A stretch of DNA of 64,000 nucleotides from Myxocyprinus asiaticus (Eukaryota; Chordata; Actinopteri; Cypriniformes; Catostomidae): positions 30,668,326-30,732,325 of the forward strand of contig NC_059362.1 in assembly GCF_019703515.2 (NCBI RefSeq). The letters run 5' to 3'. Shown piece by piece: positions 14,265 to 22,948 of this stretch. The first letter of the stretch is position 1; every line of letters starts with the position of its first letter. A program made the position numbers and the translations under genes. Under the pieces are notes generated by a model that was not told the origin of the DNA, ran no database searches, and saw only the letters and a list, made by a program, of their open reading frames with translations.

Positions 14265-15774
14265 TTGTCTTTGCTGCCTACTGCTAAACTAATATATATG
14301 CTTGAACTAATATTAAAACATAATTTATTTACTTTTTGATTATAGGTTTCAGTTTCCACTGCCTCATTTCCCTTATTCAGGGTTCCCACAGTCAGGAATC
14401 CCTGTCATATAAGGGAATTTAAAATAGTGATTTCTAGGACTGGAAAAGTCTTTGAAATTAAAGGAATTCCAATATTATTCCAGCATTTGTGGCAAAGATC
14501 ACGGTTACAGGCACAGACAATGAAAGGGGCCAGTCCATAAATGTTAAAATAGATGAGACGATGCCTTTTATACATGTTAACATGAATTTAGTGTGATAAA
14601 ATTGCCTACCAGCCTTATCAGTGCAAAGCTACATCCAATATTTATATATATATATATATATGATGACGCAACCCTGTAAATTATTTTATCACGCTAAAAT
14701 CGTGTTAACAGGAATAATGTTTACGTCTTGTAGCTATTCTTTTGAAACAGTGTGTGTTTGAATGTTTATGGACTAGCCCCATTCACATCCATTGTAAAAT
14801 GTCTTACTGTAACTGCGATTGTGCTTAAAATGTTGTCAAATTTTGTTTGTTAGTCACTGCAATCTCTAAAGTAAATTTACATTTTTCTAGTTACACTCTG
14901 CTCTAGAATATTTAATCAACTACAAATTTCCTATTGTGAGCATAAATGCTACAAAATTATTTAAAAAATCCTTAAAGTAGTCCCAATAGACTGGAAATGT
15001 CACAGAAATTGATTGGTCAAAAGGTGTGGGAACCCTGCTTATCGCAAAACAACTGACCAAATCTGACCTTTCAACAAAATATGACTTTATCTTAACTCAT
15101 ATTTGTGTGTCTTTCTTGACAGGTCCAAGCGGAAAGTCCTAGGACGCCGGGAATCCGAAGAGGACCATACAAAAGTTCCTCTGTCACCGTCGGCCAACCC
15201 TACAGGAATGGTTCCAGGCCTGACTTCCTCCCTGCCACGCCAAACAAGCTCCATCCAGCGCAGCTTACGCAAATCTGCAACCAGCAGTGACACCTTCAAG
15301 GCCCTACTACTGAAAAAAGGCAGTCGCACTGAGACCAGCTTCAGGATGTCTGCTGCCGAGATGTTGCGCACCACCGACCCACGGTTCCAGAGGACTCACT
15401 CCCTTGACTCATCATTTGACCCTGCGTCTCCAAGTACACCACATGCTGACAGCCCTTGTGCTTCTCCGAACCACAGCAAGAGGGCGCCTGAGGACTGGGC
15501 ACGCAATGAGGGAATGATGCGATGGTCACCAGGTTCACCTTTCTCGACGTCCCCATCAATAATTGGGCCAAGGTATGGCCGATCCCGGACACCACCCTTG
15601 GCCGCAAGCAGCAAGTACAACACCCGTAGTCGAATCCTCAGCAGCCCCATGACTGTTATTTGTGAAAGGGATGGAGAGCTTACTGAGAGTGGAGAACATT
15701 GTGAAGAGCCAACCATACCTTTTCCCATCTCTCAGGACTCTAACAGCACTTTATGTGAGCAGAGCAGCAGTTAA
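2560..15774 (+). CDS. nhsl1: NHS-like protein 1, 3' part of gene (four exons in window)
   Basis: Member of the Nance-Horan syndrome family. These proteins act at the leading edge and cell junctions, where they bind Scar/WAVE and Ena/VASP-type partners and tune Arp2/3-driven actin assembly. Exons: 2560-2691, 5490-8747, 11405-11531 and 15123-15774. Each is bounded by AG/GT and codon phases match throughout, giving about 1,390 codons without a stop. Recognisable family segments are RPKKVKRRKTISGVPD in the first exon, GQYSTLGRVGSW and KDSGCQTEEVKIVPPSVRRI at the start of the giant exon, and AIHRSKRKVLGRRESE across the last junction. The N-terminal WAVE-homology region lies left of the window. Assignment to nhsl1 (perhaps the zebrafish nhsl1b type) rather than nhs or nhsl2 rests on similarity and on 6q neighbours. 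Confidence 0.9.
2692..4179. other. nhsl1 intron with a fold-back MITE
   Basis: Intron sequence. The only structured feature I see is the fold-back element at 2903-3124. The rest is unique-looking AT-rich DNA with no exon signal. Confidence 0.6.
2903..3124. repeat. fold-back MITE, AAAGGGATAGTTCA family
   Basis: The left end AAAGGGATAGTTCATCC and the right end GGTGAACGTTCCCTTT are inverted copies. The interior contains TTTACTCACCC and CACCATTCACTGTCATT, as in other copies here (11.8, 12.6, 46.0, 58.0 and 62.2 kb). It is an abundant cyprinid non-autonomous family. Confidence 0.8.
4180..5146. mobile_element. TIR element, AGGCCCCATTTACACC family
   Basis: The ends AGGCCCCATTTACACCTTG and CAAGGTGTAAATGGGGCCT are inverted repeats matching for about 40 bp with few differences. 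The 967 bp interior shows no transposase, so it is non-autonomous. The superfamily is not clear from the short flanks. It lies in the nhsl1 intron before the giant exon. Confidence 0.85.
5147..5489. other. intron end before nhsl1 giant exon
   Basis: Unique-looking intron sequence ending in the pyrimidine-rich acceptor TTTCTCTGCACCAG. Nothing else is recognised. Confidence 0.6.
5490..8747 (+). CDS. nhsl1: nhsl1 giant exon
   Basis: A 3,258-base exon, open from end to end, about 1,086 residues. NHS-family genes carry one very large central exon, and this fits. The protein is largely disordered and Ser/Pro-rich. It starts with the conserved YSTLGRVG and CQTEEVKIVPP blocks, and has several SH3-type proline motifs near SKKPPIPPARTDSLRRKPKK. 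A proline-rich stretch spans roughly 7440-7830, with runs such as PPPPPLPAAP and SPPPPPPPPFPD, which suit EVH1, SH3 or profilin binding. An acidic tail (GDGEEDGGDDDEDV) ends just before the GTAAGT donor. A hAT element starts 32 bp downstream of the exon end. Confidence 0.93.
8780..10005. mobile_element. hAT-type non-autonomous element
   Basis: A 1,226 bp element flanked by a perfect 8 bp duplication, CTCTGTGG, at 8772-8779 and 10006-10013. The ends TAGTGTTGTCA and TGACAACACTA are inverted. The 8 bp duplication is the hAT signature. The interior is AT-rich with no transposase, and includes a smaller repeat near 9240-9310 (AACTTTATTTATATAGCA). It sits just after the nhsl1 giant exon. Confidence 0.93.
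10014..11404. other. nhsl1 intron, pyrimidine-rich then AT-rich
   Basis: It contains a long C/T-rich stretch at about 10290-10600 followed by a G/A-rich stretch at about 10600-10760. The open frames here are low-complexity products. No exon is supported. Confidence 0.55.
11405..11531 (+). CDS. nhsl1: nhsl1 penultimate exon
   Basis: A 127-base exon encoding ELFESSTADTSQDPT through RPRTTDDLFAAIHR. It enters in phase 1 after a TGCTAG acceptor and leaves in phase 2 at GTAAAT. The TTDDLFAAIHRSKRK junction with the last exon is strongly conserved in the NHS family. Confidence 0.9.
11828..12100. repeat. fold-back MITE, TTTACTCACCCTCATA family
   Basis: The left half has TTTACTCACCCTCATATTG and the right half is an inverted, diverged copy (CATGTGAGTGAGGTAATGAT), with the TTGTATAATGATACAATGA palindrome at the centre. 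It lies in the last nhsl1 intron. Confidence 0.75.
12621..13240. repeat. fold-back MITE with an internal second repeat
   Basis: The left end AAAAGGGATTTATCACCCAA and the right end TTTTGGTGAACTATCCCTTT belong to the same fold-back family, with the hairpin CACTTTCATTG / CAATGAAAGTG near 12725-12755. A second repeat starting at TTTAGCAGATGCTTTTGTCC (about 12900), common in fish genomes, sits inside the right half. Confidence 0.75.
13241..14377. other. nhsl1 last intron, with GT/G-run tract
   Basis: No exon is seen. A (GT)n tract followed by an uninterrupted run of about 16 G lies at 14235-14264, and its length may be unstable. Confidence 0.6.
14378..15037. mobile_element. TIR element, CAGGGTTCCCACA ends
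   Basis: CAGGGTTCCCACAG at the left and GTGTGGGAACCCTG at the right are inverted copies bounding 660 bp. Such ends are common for hAT-like elements in fish. No clean 8 bp duplication is visible, so the superfamily is tentative. An (AT)n tract lies inside at about 14641-14660. Confidence 0.75.
15123..15774 (+). CDS. nhsl1: nhsl1 last coding exon
   Basis: It follows the acceptor TCTTGACAG and encodes SKRKVLGRRESEE, then a conserved segment (SDTFKALLLKKGSRTETSFR, MSAAEMLR) typical of NHS-family C-termini. It ends with LCEQSSS and TAA at 15772-15774. Confidence 0.93.
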
Positions 15775-17260
15775 GAGAAGAAATGGCTCTCTCTGTAGCA
15801 TATGCAGAACGTCTACACAACATCAAAGACTGACTGCTGGCAGAGGACCAGGAGAGGTTGAACTCTGTAGTGGGTCGTGCCACCAACTATTCCAGGCGGT
15901 GCTGTGGGTTTCCTGATGTTCTAGTGTGGTCTAAGACATGCTGGGAGCTGAGGTAGTGCCAAGCAGTAGGCAGAATACTGCTGTATTTGTAGCTCTTCAG
16001 AAAAAAAAAAGTAATCAGTCTAATCAAATTGTACCTTCTTTTGGAGGGAACTCAACTTTCAGTGGCAATACTCATCTTTACTTGTTATTTCTGTTATTTT
16101 GTCATCATTTTTAGTACACTTCAGCAGTAAGCACAGTCAGATTTTGTGGGGGTTTTTTGGTGAAGCGGTTAACAAGCATGTGAAAAGAGGCAATGAAGGA
16201 ATTACTATGTGACTAATTGTTTTGCTTGTAGTAGTTCAAGTTGATGGATAAGTGCAGATGCAGAAAGAGGAAATCTGAGTGCACTGCACCTCAAACTTCA
16301 CTGAGGCAGCTCTGTCAGCGCCTCTGCCGATTGCTTTTGTACGCTGGTCTTCAAAGACTGTACAGAGTTCAACAGAAGAAGAGCACACTGACCAATTTAC
16401 ACAATAAGACTTTCTTTTCTTACCGATCTGTGGTCAGACTGGTCCATCGAAAGTGTCTGGAATGGAAAAGGAATTGTCGAACAAGGGCCGAGGGACTGGA
16501 GTTTGAGGAAAACCTTTAAGTTTGAGTTTTTTGTTGTGTAGGTTTGCACTGTGTTCATTGTCTCCTTTTATTTGTTATTGTTCGTTTAAACGCATTGTCT
16601 CTGTTTTGGGTTTTTTCAATGCAAAGGGTAAACTCTGACATAGAATGAACTTGACCGGTTTTACTTGTAATTGTTTTGGTTACCAAAGAGCCTAACAGGA
16701 CACTTTAACTTGCGTTTTGCCCAAAAAGACTGAAATGTGAGGGCATTTATTAGACAGAGAGCGGGAATGTTCTGTTCCTGTAGCATCTAGTGATGAAGAA
16801 AAGCTTTGACGTAACCGAGGCTTAATAACTAACTCCTCTCCTTTTTACCTGTCAAAACTTTTTCTTTTCTTGTGCAGTTTTATAATGTTTTTATTTATAT
16901 ACCTAAAGAAATGTTAACAACTTATTTTCAAAGAATTTGTACATTTTAGAAACCTTTGCTAGGAGTGGCTTCCTTTGTAGAGTATTTATTTTAGAATAGC
17001 CAGAATGTGGTTTGATATACTGTAGCTGGAGGTGGGGTTTTATTGGGTAGGCGAACAAAGTGTGATTAGACGGAGCCTCGTACAGTTCTTAAGTTTCATA
17101 TTCACCACGGACAGAATTTCTGTCCTGGTTCTTCATCACCCCAAAGTGGATCGGAAACGTGGAGAAAGAGATAAATGAACCAAACGATGGCGAAGAGGAT
17201 GCAAGCTGCTAACCCTCTGGAGTATGTCTGTGTAATAAAACATGGTGATATTTAAAAATT
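15775..17260 (+). other. nhsl1: nhsl1 3' UTR
   Basis: No coding sequence is convincing here. An AATAAA signal at 17234-17239 is the best end of the transcript, giving a 3' UTR of about 1.5 kb. The boundary is inferred from that signal alone. Confidence 0.65.
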
Positions 17261-17277
17261 GCCCATCTGTCTTATGT

Positions 17278-17610
17278 CTATCTTTGATTCAGTGCCACCT
17301 GTCTGCCGCCAACCCAAACCACTATCTCATTAGCGCTGTCACCATGGCACCCACAGCCTTCCATCAAATCCAAAGGCTTTAGGAGGTCATCATTAACCTC
17401 TCCTTCCTCCTTACTGACCATCATCGATTCTTTAAAGCTTGATTGAAACACTTGACTGTCCACCTCCTGGACTAATATGCTTGTAACATTATATGCAAAA
17501 TGACCTTTAGAGGTCTTATTTACAGTAACATTTTGATTTGATAGTTTCAACCTAAAGCACATCTTACATGCGGCTGAGCAAAACCTCACAACAGAATCCT
17601 TGTTTATCAT
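17278..17610 (-). other. unidentified minus-strand ORF, possible terminal exon
   Basis: The frame is open for 110 codons. Its last 60 or so residues (SFKESMMVSKEEGEVNDDLL, KPLDLMEGCGCHGDSANEI, VVWVGGRQVALNQR) have the composition of real protein, with an acidic stretch and no low complexity. A possible acceptor (CATATTAG) lies just upstream near residue 50. It would converge tail-to-tail with nhsl1. I do not recognise the family and see no partner exon. It could be the last exon of an unknown gene, a relic, or chance. Confidence 0.3.
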
Positions 17611-17619
17611 TTGGCTTCT

Positions 17620-18254
17620 GCAGTGGCATAGATAGAGAAAGAAGTTCCTTGTTTCTCCACATGCAAGTCTTCTTTTGTGCTGAGCATGTGAACATGATAT
17701 TCGGACAAAAGTTACCTCTAAAATAAACCTGATGATGATGCAGAGAGAGAGATTGCGTGTGTGTTAGGCCTTGTATGTGAATTTCTTTTGCTAGCATCTG
17801 AGGTCATGTCCTTGATCACACACTACACAAAAACGCTTGCAAGTAAAATGCTATATTTATCAGCTTTGAAATTAAAAAAGAAGAATCATCACATTCTTCT
17901 GTTTAGCAGAGTTAATGTACTGGCGACTAAATAAAACAGATTAAGTTTAAAGTTCCTTTAAGGTACAGAAAGACCAGTGTCAATTGAATACACTGTTATT
18001 GTTCTCTTACATTTTTTTTATTCATTATTTGTGCAATATAAACACAAAAACAGATGAGAATTCTGTTTCGCATTACAAAAAGAGTTAGTGATTCAGTCAT
18101 GCTACACAGCATTTGTGCCTCCTTGGGATTATTATTGTCAAATACGAAAATCGAAGGCCTCAAAATCCATCCCACTGCAAACGCTGGGATTTAGGTATTT
18201 TACAGTCTGATAGGCGATTAGACTTTTATTAGAATTAAAAAAGTATTAATATAC
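17620..18254. other. intergenic, nothing recognised
   Basis: AT-rich sequence between the unidentified ORF and a Tc1-like repeat. No exon or structured repeat is supported. Confidence 0.5.
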
Positions 18255-18530
18255 AGTTGTGCTCAAAAGTTTGCATACCCTGGCAGAAATTGTGAAATTT
18301 TGGCATTGGTTTTGAAAATATGACTGATCATGCAAAAAAACTGTCTTTTATTTAAGGATAGTGATCATATGAAGCCATTTATTATCACATAGTTGTTTGG
18401 CTCCTTTTTAAATCATAATGATAACAGAAATCACCCAAATGGCCCTGATCAAAAGTTTACATACCTTTGAATGTTTGGCCTTGTTACAGACACACAAGGT
18501 GACACACACAGGTTTAAATGGCATTTAAGT
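18255..18530. mobile_element. Tc1/mariner-like fragment
   Basis: It begins at TACAGTTGTGCTCAAAAGTT, a familiar fish Tc1 end, and contains the related internal segment GATCAAAAGTTTACATACC. No matching opposite end or transposase is seen, so it is a truncated copy. Confidence 0.65.
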
Positions 18531-18770
18531 CTTAATAGTTTTCTTTTGATGACAAAACAAGTATACATTGGAGGATTTTTAATTTTTTAGCGGATGTTGC
18601 CATTTTAGCCACTTAAAAAACTGAAAGTCTGTTAAAAAAATATCCCAGCCATTAATTCACTTCCCTTTCTCTGATTAAAATGTTTCAAACAAAACATGTT
18701 TTTCTGGGAATATTGTTTTAATTGGTAATGATTTGACATCAGTTTTATCAGTTTTTCCTATGCCCTCAAT

Positions 18771-19220
18771 TTCAATACAAGTTAAACTCAATTGACAGTA
18801 TTTGTGGCATAATGTTAATCACCACAAAAAGTCATTTCAACTCAGCCCTTCTTTTCTTAAAATTAAAAATACAATTATGTTACAGTGAGGCACTTACAAT
18901 GGAAGTGAATGGGGAAAGTTTTTGGAGGGATTAAAGGCAGAAATGTGATGCTTATAATTTTATAAAATCACTTACATTAATTCTTCTGTTAAAACGTGTG
19001 TACTATTTCAGCCTTAAAGTTGTTTAAATCATAGTTTTAGGGTTTACGTCGTCATTGCATCAAAGTTGTAAAACTGGATATAACTTTATACAGAAAAGAT
19101 TATTAATTGATTTTCTCACTAAAACACAGATTTTTGAAAGGAGGAACAAGTTGAAATGAAATTTTGGGGTAATCAACATTATGCCACAAATGCTGTCGAA
19201 TGAGCTTAACGTGTATTGAA
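18771..19220. mobile_element. TIR MITE, TTCAATACA ends
   Basis: The left arm TTCAATACAAGTTAAACTC is inverted at the right arm, ending ACGTGTATTGAA. The arms share the internal motif TTTGTGGCATAATGTT, which appears inverted as AACATTATGCCACAAA. The element is 450 bp without coding sequence. Confidence 0.85.
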
Positions 19221-19593
19221 CACAGAATATTCCTGATGAACAAAAGCTAGTTCATTAAATGATATCCTCCAGGATCTGACAAACATCAGTACGTATTAGC
19301 AATAGATTTGATAAATTCTGTGTTTGCCTTCAGTTAACTCTCAGTCCCTCCCTGAACATTGGCTAAATTAAGCTCTTTATTTCCAGCCTGTTAGGCATCC
19401 TGTTAATTAACTTGCCATTGTGCCACTAGAGCATATTTATTAAAGTCTGGTATATCCTTTTATTGAAACACTTCCTTAAATTATAACAAAGTCATATTAA
19501 TTTTTAAAGTTTCAGCACTTGTAACAGGAAAGACCCAAATCAGAAGCTTAACTGAATCTAAAATGTATGTAGAAGGCACTGACTTAAACATAC
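19221..19593. other. downstream of hebp2-like exon 3, no exon 4 seen
   Basis: I searched this stretch on the minus strand for the final SOUL-domain exon and found none. The DNA is AT-rich and unremarkable. Confidence 0.5.
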
Positions 19594-21130
19594 CTTACAA
19601 ATACTGTTAACTCTTTTCTGTTATCAATAAAAACATCTGCATCTGATTGTTTGGGTGGGTCAGCCTGATGGTCTTCAGGAATGTAGAAGGACACAGTGAA
19701 GGTGCTCTCACAGGCAGGTCCAGCCCCAGGGTCAATCATACAGTTCACTGGTGCGGTCATCTCCACCTTACTCTCTAATACATGACAGTAAAGAACACAC
19801 TTTCATACAAAATCTTTTATCTAAGGTGGTTCATCATTTTTAAGGTGCAGAAATAAGCAATGATCTCATAGTCTCATACGTGGAAGCCAAACAAATTCAC
19901 TAGAGCTATTATGCACGTATAATGCCACCTGGTGAATCATTAGCACATTTTACTCTGTGGGAACAATCTGGCACATGGTTTTTATTAGTATAAAGGCATC
20001 CTGAGATGTGATTTATTGCAGTATGCCAGCTCTGATGGCATGAGCATTGAACTCATCTGTTTTACTTACCAACATTATGCAGTTCACAGCAAATTGTCAT
20101 TCCCAGGTTAAATGCTAAATATTTATTCATGAGGAGATTTCTCACCTATAACTATTATTCAGCTTAAGGAAATAATGCCTGAATGCATCATATATTGAAC
20201 TTCTACTAGAGTTTTGTTTAATGGCATGAGAACAGGTTATTGAAATCTGGGTTTATGAGATGTGTGGCATAGCCATCCACAGAAACATTAACGCTTACTC
20301 TTTTCATTGGTTCCCTGGATGTATTTGAAGAGTCTTCTAAAGCCTGTGCTTAAGGCTGAGTCCTGCTCCATGCAAGTTAAGCTTTGCTCACCCAATTTGT
20401 TCTGTGGTAAGTTCGGACCTCATAGTCACCCTGAAAAGGACCAATTCATCATATATGACAAGACAACAATATTTAACAAGTTATAAACAAGGACCATTTC
20501 AATCTAAACACCAAAACCAAAATGCAAACATCTTATCTCTGCAAATGAGCTCAAATGTAAATATTTACAAATCCAAAGTTTGAAATGAAGTTTGGGGTGA
20601 AATCTGGTAGGTTATTGGCAATGTTGGGTGTAACTGGATTACAAATCTATTTACTTTTAGGCACAAAATGTAGTGTAATGCATAATTAATCTTGTAATCA
20701 GATTAAAGTTACTGACTTTTAATGAAAGTAATTATTTTCTAAAAGATATATTATTTATGTGTAATACAATAAAAATGTAAATTCAAATGCTCCTATGTGC
20801 AGCAATGAACAAGGAAAATAATTGACATTATTTTGAATTTGTTGAGCAGAAAAAAAAAGTGTTTTAGAAAGTAACTTAAAAGTAATTAGTAAAGTGATTA
20901 ACTTTTTAATGAGGTAATTAGTAATCCGATTACAATTATAGATAAATAATTTGTAGTGAATTACTTAAGTAACTTACTTATAACACTGGTTATTGGCAAA
21001 ATTACACAAAATGCACATGATAAATACTGTATCTCGATTTCAGAAATTCACTTACCTTACTCTCTTGAACAGTGAACTCTGGGTTCTGTAGTCCAGAGGA
21101 AAACAGAGTATGGCCGATGGCTTTAAGCAT
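19594..21130 (-). pseudogene. hebp2: HEBP2/SOUL-like haem-binding protein, frameshifted and incomplete
   Basis: Exon 1 (21056-21130) encodes MLKAIGHTLFSSGLQNPEFT. Exon 2 (20299-20430) encodes YEVRTYHRTNWVS and, in another frame, MEQDSALSTGFRRLFKYIQG. Exon 3 (19594-19774) encodes KVEMTAPV, GAGPACESTFTVSFYIPEDH and DADVFIDNRKELTVFV. These blocks, in this order, are the SOUL/HEBP family, whose members bind haem or tetrapyrroles. Exon 2 has 14 nt where 15 are expected (about 20370-20386), which puts TAA in frame shortly after WVS. No fourth exon encoding the usual C-terminal third (YTAGYDSP-type and NEVW motifs) was found before 17.3 kb. HEBP2 neighbours NHSL1 in human, which supports the name. 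It could be a paralogue such as hebp1-like. Confidence 0.82.
20619..20987. repeat. AGTGTTGGGTAA-type repeat, fold-back
   Basis: It starts CAATGTTGGGTGTAACTGGA and ends with the inverted ACTTATAACACTGG. The interior is full of GTAATT/AATTAC motifs (AAAAGTAATTAGTAAAGTG). The same family begins again at 63946 at the right edge of the window. It lies in the hebp2-like intron 1. Confidence 0.75.
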
Positions 21131-21268
21131 CTTGACTCAAAAACTGTGACAACTTTATTCAAAATTAAACATAAATAAATATACAAAAGTACAAAGGGTG
21201 ACAAAATGCAAGATATATCAATTGAAATACAAGCAAAAAACACTTATTGCCCTCATAAACTTTTATCA

Positions 21269-21273
21269 AAAAA

Positions 21274-21319
<46 letters not shown>
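21269..21319. repeat. poly-A followed by (AT)n
   Basis: About 22 A residues then about 28 bp of alternating AT, directly abutting the TIR element at 21320. Confidence 0.95.
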
Positions 21320-21322
<3 letters not shown>

Positions 21323-21684
21323 CGATCAGCCACAACATTAAAATAACCTGAAATCAAAATTTCTGTAACTGCTGATCTCCTGGGATTTTCACACACAACA
21401 GTCTCTAGAATTTACTCAGAATGGTGCCAAAAACAACAAACATCCAGTGAGCGGCAGTTCTGTGGACAGAAAAGCCTTGTTGATGAGAGAGGTCAACAGA
21501 GAATGGCCAGACTGGTTCAACTGACAAAGTCTATGGTAACTCAGATAACTGCTCTGTACAATTGTGGTGAGAAGAATATTATCTCTGAATGCTATTCTGA
21601 GATGCAGGTTGGCGCTGTTTTGGCGGCACGAGGGGGACATACACAATATTAGGCAGGTGGTTTTAATGTTGTGGCTGATCGGTG
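21320..21684. mobile_element. TIR element, CACCGATCAGCCACAACATT ends
   Basis: The left end CACCGATCAGCCACAACATT is inverted at the right end AATGTTGTGGCTGATCGGTG, and TA lies on both sides. The interior has segments such as TTTTGGCGGCACGAGGGGGA shared by a very common fish repeat. It has no intact coding, so it is a deleted Tc1/mariner-type copy. Confidence 0.88.
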
Positions 21685-22790
21685 TATATATACTGTATAC
21701 TGTATATATATATATGACATAAAGGGTGTATTCAGGTAAACTGGGTAATTTTTGGTCAATGTGATGATGCCTTTAAAAAAGTGGTCAAATTTAGTTGAAT
21801 TCACCCTGCTGTATTATAAACTCGATAATTTAATGCAGCGATATAAACCCTAAAACTCACCTGCCGTTGTAAGTTAAATGCAGAAAATGACCAAAACCTC
21901 GAAGTCAGCGCAATATTGATTCATTCGTCACAGACAGACGTGTTATAACTTCAACATAAGAAGATAGTTTCAGGTAGGCGCTACGTAACAAGCACTGGCT
22001 TAAATAACGCTTACATGGCCACTTCTATGTTTTCATGTTACACCACTTGCGTGAAAACTTTTAATTGGTTGTGACTAAGATGTAAATAAGGAAAGACACT
22101 CCTCGGCAACTCTATACAAGAATGAATAATACATTAGTGTCTTATGAAACAATGGAAGAAAATGTCTGAAAACAGATGGTAAGAAAGCATAAGTTAATGA
22201 GATATTAAGTTTCAAAATGAAGCTAAACTTTTCTCTTTGAATTTTATTAAAATTAAATCAACATGAATAGGGATACATTGAAAAGTCAACAAATTACAAA
22301 TATTGCAGTAGAACATATGATCAACTACAGTCAGGTTGCTTGCCCTAATATTTCAAAACCATACATTTTTCATCATCACTCAACACACACACTGCAGATA
22401 AAAGCATTTCAAGCAGACAGGAAACAGAACTGTAAACACGTTTTTGTTGTTGTTGTTGTTGTTTTCAGACAAATATCCCCAAAGCACATGATCTGCCAAG
22501 GAGAGTTTGTGTAAGAAAGATATGTGTTTAACCAGTCCTATTCTGAAAACACATGTATCACTTCAAAAAACTATACTAAAAATGCATAAGCAACTATGGA
22601 ATCATGTTTATGAACCCAAAACATTCCTTTTTAAGTCTTTTCCACTTCAATTAGGTAAAGATAAGGTACATCATCATGATCTGAGCACCATAATATCATG
22701 CATACAGTAACATACTCACATTGACAATGCATGAGCAGTCCACTCCCGTTGCCTTTTACTATCAGATGCATCTTCCTTTTGGTCTCATCC
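21685..22790. other. hebp2-like upstream / kif25 3' flank
   Basis: No exon is recognised. A minus-strand AATAAA (TTTATT at 22243-22248) could end the kif25 transcript about 545 bp past its stop codon. A (TTG)n tract lies at 22445-22465. Confidence 0.45.
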
Positions 22791-22948
22791 CTAGTTTTGC
22801 TTAATTTTCAGAGCTGTACTCTTTCTGCATGGTGGCTTTCTCTGGACTTGTCTGGCTCTGGAGCCGAAGCCCAGAGACTGAAGAGACTCAGTGAGGAAGT
22901 GTTGAGTGGGAGACACACAAAGCATAATTAGCAGCTTGGCATCCCCTC
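22791..22948 (-). CDS. kif25: kif25 last exon
   Basis: It follows the acceptor TTTGTTTCCACAG and encodes [36 protein letters not shown] and a basic tail ending KIKQN, with TAG at 22791-22793. It is separated from exon 14 by about 3.2 kb of nested repeats. Confidence 0.88.
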
